Below are positions 44,301-47,500 of a stretch of 47,500 nucleotides of DNA, one piece after another. The stretch is from Mesostigma viride (Eukaryota; Streptophyta; Mesostigmatophyceae; Mesostigmatales; Mesostigmataceae). The DNA lies in NCBI GenBank assembly GCA_009746045.1, contig RPFO01000375.1, positions 1-47,500 of the forward strand, read 5' to 3'. The notes beneath the pieces were generated by a model. That model had not been told where the DNA came from, searched no databases, and worked only from the letters and a program-made list of their open reading frames with translations. Numbering within the stretch: position 1 is the first letter of the stretch; every line of letters starts with the position of its first letter. Both the position numbers and the translations under genes were made by a program.

Positions 44301-46927
44301 CTCCTGAGGAAGAAAAACGAAACGAGGCGCTGCCCATGACCCACCAAAGGGTGAGCACTATCCACCAGTACACGGGATAGTGGAACGGACAGAACATGGA
44401 TAGTACACGTGGGCCACACCCACCGCAGAATGAGGACGAGGATGCTGCGGGTGCCGCCCGGGTGGATGGCCGAGCGCGGGTGGAGTGTGACGGTGGGAAG
44501 TACTTTGCTGCGGCGATGAACAAACAAGTACGGGTGAGGGGGGGCGACAGGGGTGAGAGGGCCCCCAAGCCGTGGATGGACAGGGCCAGGGGTCTACTGC
44601 GGCGACATGTTTTAAAGCGAAGGAGGGGGCCGGCAGGGATGCACTGCGCGAGGAATGGGACAACGTGATGTAAGCAATGAGACGATATGATGCCAGCAAG
44701 GGAAGGACATGAGGTAAGGAGTCTAAGTAGTAGAAAGAAACCAGTGCATATCGCGACATGCTATCATCAGCACACAGCACACATGCAGTGCATATTTAGT
44801 GCATATTTAGTGCATATTTAGTGCATATTTAGTGCATATTTAGTGCATATCGGGATACGTTTCAGCCACCAGTTGGCGAACAGCGGGTGCACGCCGCGGT
44901 CCTGCCATCCATGTCAGCCACATCTGAGCGGTAGAGCGCGCACCAGGTAAGACCCGTTTATGGCATATGGCATGGTGGCATGGCAGCGTGTGTGACATAG
45001 CCGCTAATGACGAAGCACTGTAGCCATGCGGTCAGAACACAACCACGTCCGACGGTTAAGATAGGGATGACAGAATGACTTTGGTTTGCAGCACCAACTG
45101 ACGGACCACACAGACAAAACGTACTATCTGCAAAAAAAAATACAACACAACCTGCCAAACTACCAGCTAACGGTGTCCAGTGATTGATACGCACATAGAG
45201 TACATCATGCCACTCTCACCTCTGCTATTTATCATTCTCAATAAATACAGGGAGTGCATAGTAGAATGCTCATGGGAACCTACGCGGAGACGCGCTGGAA
45301 CCCGTACCATAGTGGCTAGCTTACAACACAACACGGCAGTGGCATAAAATAAGATACTTTTGTACCGTCTATCATACAGTTGCAAAGCAGCCTATGCGAC
45401 CCAGGGCATGCACAGCACGGCTATGTGAGCCCTAATAAAAAGGAGCAGGGCTACTGGCACCGGGGAGACACGGGGATGCCATGGAGCCAGATGCCAGGAG
45501 CATGAGACCCGTAGCAAGCATTGCATGCATCACGCAATGTGCCGAAGTGGAGACAGTGCATCCACCGAACTACCACGCAGTGCCATGCACCGACATGGCA
45601 ACATCGCAGCCCTCTTGCAACTACACCCACGCACTCGAATGAGCTCCCCCCATGCACAACATGCTCCTACACAGCACCGCTCCACGCCCAGTGCGCTTAC
45701 ATGGCAACACCGCAGCTCTTTTGTCCCCGCACGGCAATGCTCTGATGCCATGCGACGCCGCAGGCAGATGCTTGCGCCGCCATGGCATACCGCCCCCATG
45801 CTTGCGCCACCGTAGCCTACCGCCGCCGTGCTTGCGCCGCCATGGCCCTAGTTCCGGGCCATCGGCTGCCCCCCATCATGACCTCCACACATGGCAACGC
45901 TCTGGTCCCTCTCGCACCAACATGGAAGCATTCATTTGATATCGCCCACCGTTAATAATCAGCGCCATCCCAACCCCAACCACCACCTACATGGCAACGC
46001 TCTGGTCCCTCAGCTTGAAGCGCGCGCTGCCAGGGAGCGCATCGGGCTTCACGAGGTAGCGCAGGCAGCCCTCGCAGCGCTTGGCTACTTTGGGGCGCAG
46101 CGGCTTGCGACAGGGGAGAAGCATCCTGCGGCAGAACGGGTGTGAGAGCAGCGTGGGCGGGTCGTCATTTGACAAGACAGTTGATTAAGGGGGCGAACAA
46201 ACCTGCAGAATACCGGGGGTCAAACTATGCAGAAATCCGCGGGGATTAACCCAAATATAGTAGTATATTTTCTGGACATGACACGCTCAATAATAGAAAG
46301 GGTCGGGGAAAATGGAACGAATATACAAGGGGCGGGGTGCAGGTGGGTGGGGGCAAGGATAGGCCTGCTCGCCATGTGCACTTTACTTTGCAGATCTGGG
46401 ACGTGGGACATGTCTACAGAAGTTGAACTCCACGCTCCCTACACACAGGACTCGGGCCATTATCAGTGACCACGTACCTGCCACCAGCCAGCGCAATGAT
46501 CCGCCGACCGCACTGACCTGATCAACAACAACGAGGCCGTCCCCCACTATGATCTGAACAACAACAATGAGAAAAACCTCCGCGCTGCGGATACCTTGTG
46601 ACAGTATATCACATGCGGATACCTTGTGACAGTATATCACAATGAGTTGATCGCAGTCCCGTGATTGTGATTGCAGATCACAATGGTAAACACGCTCGCA
46701 CCGACGCTGCTGAATGATCAGCCCAGGTGGCCTGCACAGCGATACACCCAAAGTAGGATTTAATTCTAATTTCCAAAATGTTCTCTCCCCCCCCCCCCCC
46801 CCCAGCTGCCACTCACCGGCGCTCGCACAACCACAACCACACACCGGCACTTGCACAACCACAACCACCCACCGGCGCTCGTACGGCTGCGAGCATGGGT
46901 TGCGTAGACGCTGTTGCAGGTCCGTGT
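40960..46927 (-). CDS. DCTN4: Dynactin subunit 4 (p62) homologue, 3' part of gene
   Basis: Minus-strand gene assembled from six exons: 46927-46873, 46125-45991, 44507-44424, 43168-43107, 41948-41572 and 41064-40960 (818 bases, about 271 residues, stop TGA 40962-40960). All introns are GT-AG and all phases fit. The protein shows the p62 landmarks in order: TDLQQRLRNPCSQPYERR, then PLRPKVAKRCEGCLRYLVKP with its CxxC pair, LPGSARFKL, the AIKVLPTVTL...ILVLIL strand pair, RNPLDREVEMIL, an acidic low-complexity insert, and WPFSLTLKF near the C-terminus. The first two parts align well with animal DCTN4 (TLQQRL...RCxxCxxxLxKPxxxPxSxxFK). p62 sits in the pointed-end complex of dynactin, which helps cytoplasmic dynein bind cargo. 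The zinc-binding N-terminal half must lie beyond 47500. The last two exons are less conserved and so less certain. Confidence 0.82.
41065..41571 (-). repeat. DCTN4 intron E with a (CA)n microsatellite
   Basis: A 507-base intron holding a CA dinucleotide repeat of about 32 copies at 41252-41316 (TG on the gene strand). Nothing else was recognised. Confidence 0.8.
41572..41948 (-). CDS. DCTN4: DCTN4 exon E
   Basis: It encodes 125 residues. It starts RELESSLAAINLDDGYSEDL, continues as an Asp/Glu/Ser/Gly-rich low-complexity stretch of about 70 residues, and ends SVRMLFSKGNVLVLAVPLRH then RDCLASLQ, followed by a good donor gtatgt. The tail resembles a beta-strand pair of the p62 C-terminal region; the low-complexity insert is not typical of animal p62. 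Confidence 0.68.
41949..43106 (-). repeat. DCTN4 intron D with 27-bp and 18-bp repeats
   Basis: A 27-bp unit (GACAGTGCCCCTCCCCTAGT and onward) repeats five times from 42001 (42001, 42028, 42055, 42082, 42109) to about 42130. An 18-bp unit (GAAGCTACTGACACAACC, plus-strand EATDTT) repeats almost five times at 42623-42706. Nothing else was recognised in 42131-42620 or 42710-43106. Confidence 0.85.
43107..43168 (-). CDS. DCTN4: DCTN4 exon D
   Basis: It encodes NPLDREVEMILAQDTRGTGW with a split codon at each end. Acceptor ggcaccag, donor gtcgcc (weaker than the others). NPLDREVEMIL fits the p62 TNPxxxxxxVTL strand. The entry phase fits exon C and the exit phase fits exon E. Confidence 0.72.
43169..44423 (-). 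other. DCTN4 intron C
   Basis: A 1.25-kb intron without a recognisable gene. It has a perfect 16-base palindrome TAGTAGTATACTACTA at 43694-43709, GC-rich direct repeats (GCCGGCGCGGCG near 44175 and 44291), and short GCTGCCCTGCAAC repeats upstream of the exon D acceptor. Confidence 0.6.
44424..44507 (-). CDS. DCTN4: DCTN4 exon C
   Basis: It encodes KVLPTVTLHPRSAIHPGG then TRSILVLIL, with a split codon at each end (AT|C giving Ile, CG|G giving Arg). Acceptor atcgccgcag, donor gtgggt. It corresponds to the animal p62 stretch between the FKxQLVA and LTNP motifs. Confidence 0.8.
44508..45990 (-). repeat. DCTN4 intron B with copies of the exon B end and donor
   Basis: The exon B end and donor (AGCGTTGCCAT then gtaggt) recurs on the gene strand at 45911-45885 (GACCAGAGCGTTGCCAT then gtgtgg, exactly 100 bases on), and more weakly with donors at 45700 (GTTGCCAT then gtaagc) and 45594 (GTTGCCAT then gtcggt). 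A diverged 30-bp repeat (ATGCTTGCGCCGCCATGGC) lies at about 45768-45846 and an 11-bp repeat (GTGCATATTTA) at 44784-44848. No other gene was recognised. Confidence 0.75.
44784..44848. repeat. 11-bp tandem repeat, about 6 copies
   Basis: Successive copies of GTGCATATTTA, ending where the sequence changes to GTGCATATCGG. Intronic. Confidence 0.95.
45991..46125 (-). CDS. DCTN4: DCTN4 exon B (zinc-knuckle-like CxxC pair)
   Basis: It encodes MLLPCRKPLRPKVAKRCEGC then LRYLVKPDALPGSARFKLRD and QSVA, 45 codons with the split ones. A good pyrimidine tract (CACACCCGTTCTGCCGCAG) precedes it and donor gtaggt follows. RCxxC...LxKPxxxPxSxxFK is the clearest p62 signature in the window. Confidence 0.9.
46126..46872 (-). 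repeat. DCTN4 intron A with tandem donor copies and a C-run
   Basis: A 28-base unit (ACCGGCGCTCGCACAACCAC and onward) repeats at 46815, 46843 and 46871. On the gene strand each repeat carries GCCG followed by GT, so the donor of exon A is present three times: gtgggt at 46872 (used), gtgtgt at 46844 and gtgagt at 46816. A 17-base C-run lies at 46787-46803 and a direct repeat (GCGGATACCTTGTGACAGTA) near 46586 and 46615. Confidence 0.8.
46873..46927 (-). CDS. DCTN4: DCTN4 exon A
   Basis: It encodes TDLQQRLRNPCSQPYER plus the first two bases of the next Arg codon; two bases at its 5' end belong to a codon split with an unseen upstream exon. Acceptor gtgcag, donor gtgggt. Only this donor keeps the frame into exon B (ERR-MLLPCRKPL). 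Confidence 0.85.
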
Positions 46928-46930
46928 CTG

Positions 46931-47500
46931 CACACGCCCAGGAACGAGGGGATGGTACAAGGATCAACAAGGCCACCACCGCAGGCCAGAAAGTATATTG
47001 ACAAAACAACCAACACCACTGCATGCCAGAAAGTGCAGCGAGAAAACATCTAAGGGAACAGCGTCCGTGCCTGCAGGCACGGAGCCACGAAAGGATGGGG
47101 CATGGATCAACCGAGACACTATATACAGATATGATAGAGACACTATATACAGGTATTATAGAGACACTATATACAGATATTATAGAGACACGTCAGATAT
47201 TATAGAGACACTATATACAGATATTATCGAGACACTATATACAGATATTATAGAGACACGACTATTTATACCGTATCGCACCACTCCGGCCAGAAAATTC
47301 ACAAGAGCAGTTGACCATGTCTGCAGGCCATGAAAATGTGGTATGACTCCTATGAGTACCTTAGAGAACAGGTACTCGTTCCTATGAGAACACGTACAGC
47401 CAAACGTGGGAACGAGAAAGAGGATTCGTGGCACCCTCTGTGATGGAATGATTGGCATTACGACTGCGTCCATCCATCCATGGGGATGCTGGTAAACATC
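46931..47500. other. Right end of window, presumed DCTN4 intron
   Basis: No further p62 exon was recognised here, so the upstream exons probably start beyond 47500. A perfect 18-base palindrome CCGTGCCTGCAGGCACGG lies at 47067-47084. A 24-bp repeat lies at 47111-47260. Confidence 0.5.
47111..47260. repeat. 24-bp tandem repeat, about 6 copies
   Basis: Copies of GAGACACTATATACAGATAT followed by TATA. One copy is shortened near 47190 (GAGACACGTCAGATATTATA). Confidence 0.93.

Noticed and set aside
44396-44668. Plus-strand 90-residue frame starting MDSTRGPHPP
   Set aside because: It is antisense to DCTN4 exon C, which has canonical splice sites and matching phases; the plus reading has no family likeness.
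46383-47024. 213-residue minus-strand frame
   Set aside because: It reads through a strong donor, the 28-bp repeat and the C-run. Only its 55-base DCTN4 exon A portion is supported.
1-47500. tRNA and rRNA genes
   Set aside because: I looked for the tRNA T-loop word GGTTCGA and similar conserved blocks and found no convincing cloverleaf; no rRNA-like stretch was recognised. A tool such as tRNAscan-SE would be decisive.

Overview
The window looks like nuclear DNA of a green alga, probably a chlorophycean of the Chlamydomonas/Volvox/Dunaliella kind. The reasons are: genes broken into many short GT-AG exons, GC-rich exons between repeat-filled introns, a family 47 exostosin-type glycosyltransferase of the type expanded in these algae, TGTAA poly(A) signals (the chlorophycean form) about 170 bases past both stop codons, and hAT and Ty3/gypsy chromovirus remnants. 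The species cannot be named from the sequence. No bacterial operons, CRISPR array, rRNA or tRNA gene was seen.

Layout. (1) Positions 1-23048 are one tandem array of a 31-bp unit, about 740 copies. It is already running at base 1, so it extends to the left. The core is almost perfectly uniform and both edges are degraded. The very long reading frames inside it are a by-product of the repeat. (2) Positions 23460-39490 (+) hold a GT47/exostosin-like gene that I assembled from ten exons (1149 coding bases, 382 residues). Every intron has GT-AG ends and all junction phases agree. The introns hold the bulk of the interesting DNA. Intron 7 alone is 7.7 kb and contains a hAT-type transposon with terminal inverted repeats and an 8-bp target duplication, a 119-copy 27-bp minisatellite, a degraded Ty3/gypsy chromovirus end with an LTR-like block, a TCTCTA microsatellite and a 0.3-kb CCCG/CCCA block. 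(3) Positions 39491-40959 are the gap between convergent genes. (4) Positions 40960-46927 (-) hold the 3' half of a dynactin subunit 4 (p62) gene in six exons with matching phases. Its 5' exons lie beyond the right end of the window.

The most unusual signal is shared by both genes. Many introns carry extra degenerate copies of the neighbouring exon edge together with its splice site, on the same strand as the gene: exon-end plus donor after exons 1, 4, 6 and 9 of the GT47 gene and after two dynactin exons, and acceptor plus exon-start before exons 3, 7 and 9. Intron 8 of the GT47 gene has about eight decoy copies of the exon 9 acceptor. Introns here appear to have grown by repeated duplication of exon-intron junctions.

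The two genes are not obviously linked in function. The glycosyltransferase would act in the Golgi on cell-wall or extracellular glycans. Dynactin p62 belongs to the pointed-end complex of dynactin, the cytoplasmic dynein activator. Function is inferred from remembered family motifs; no database search was possible.
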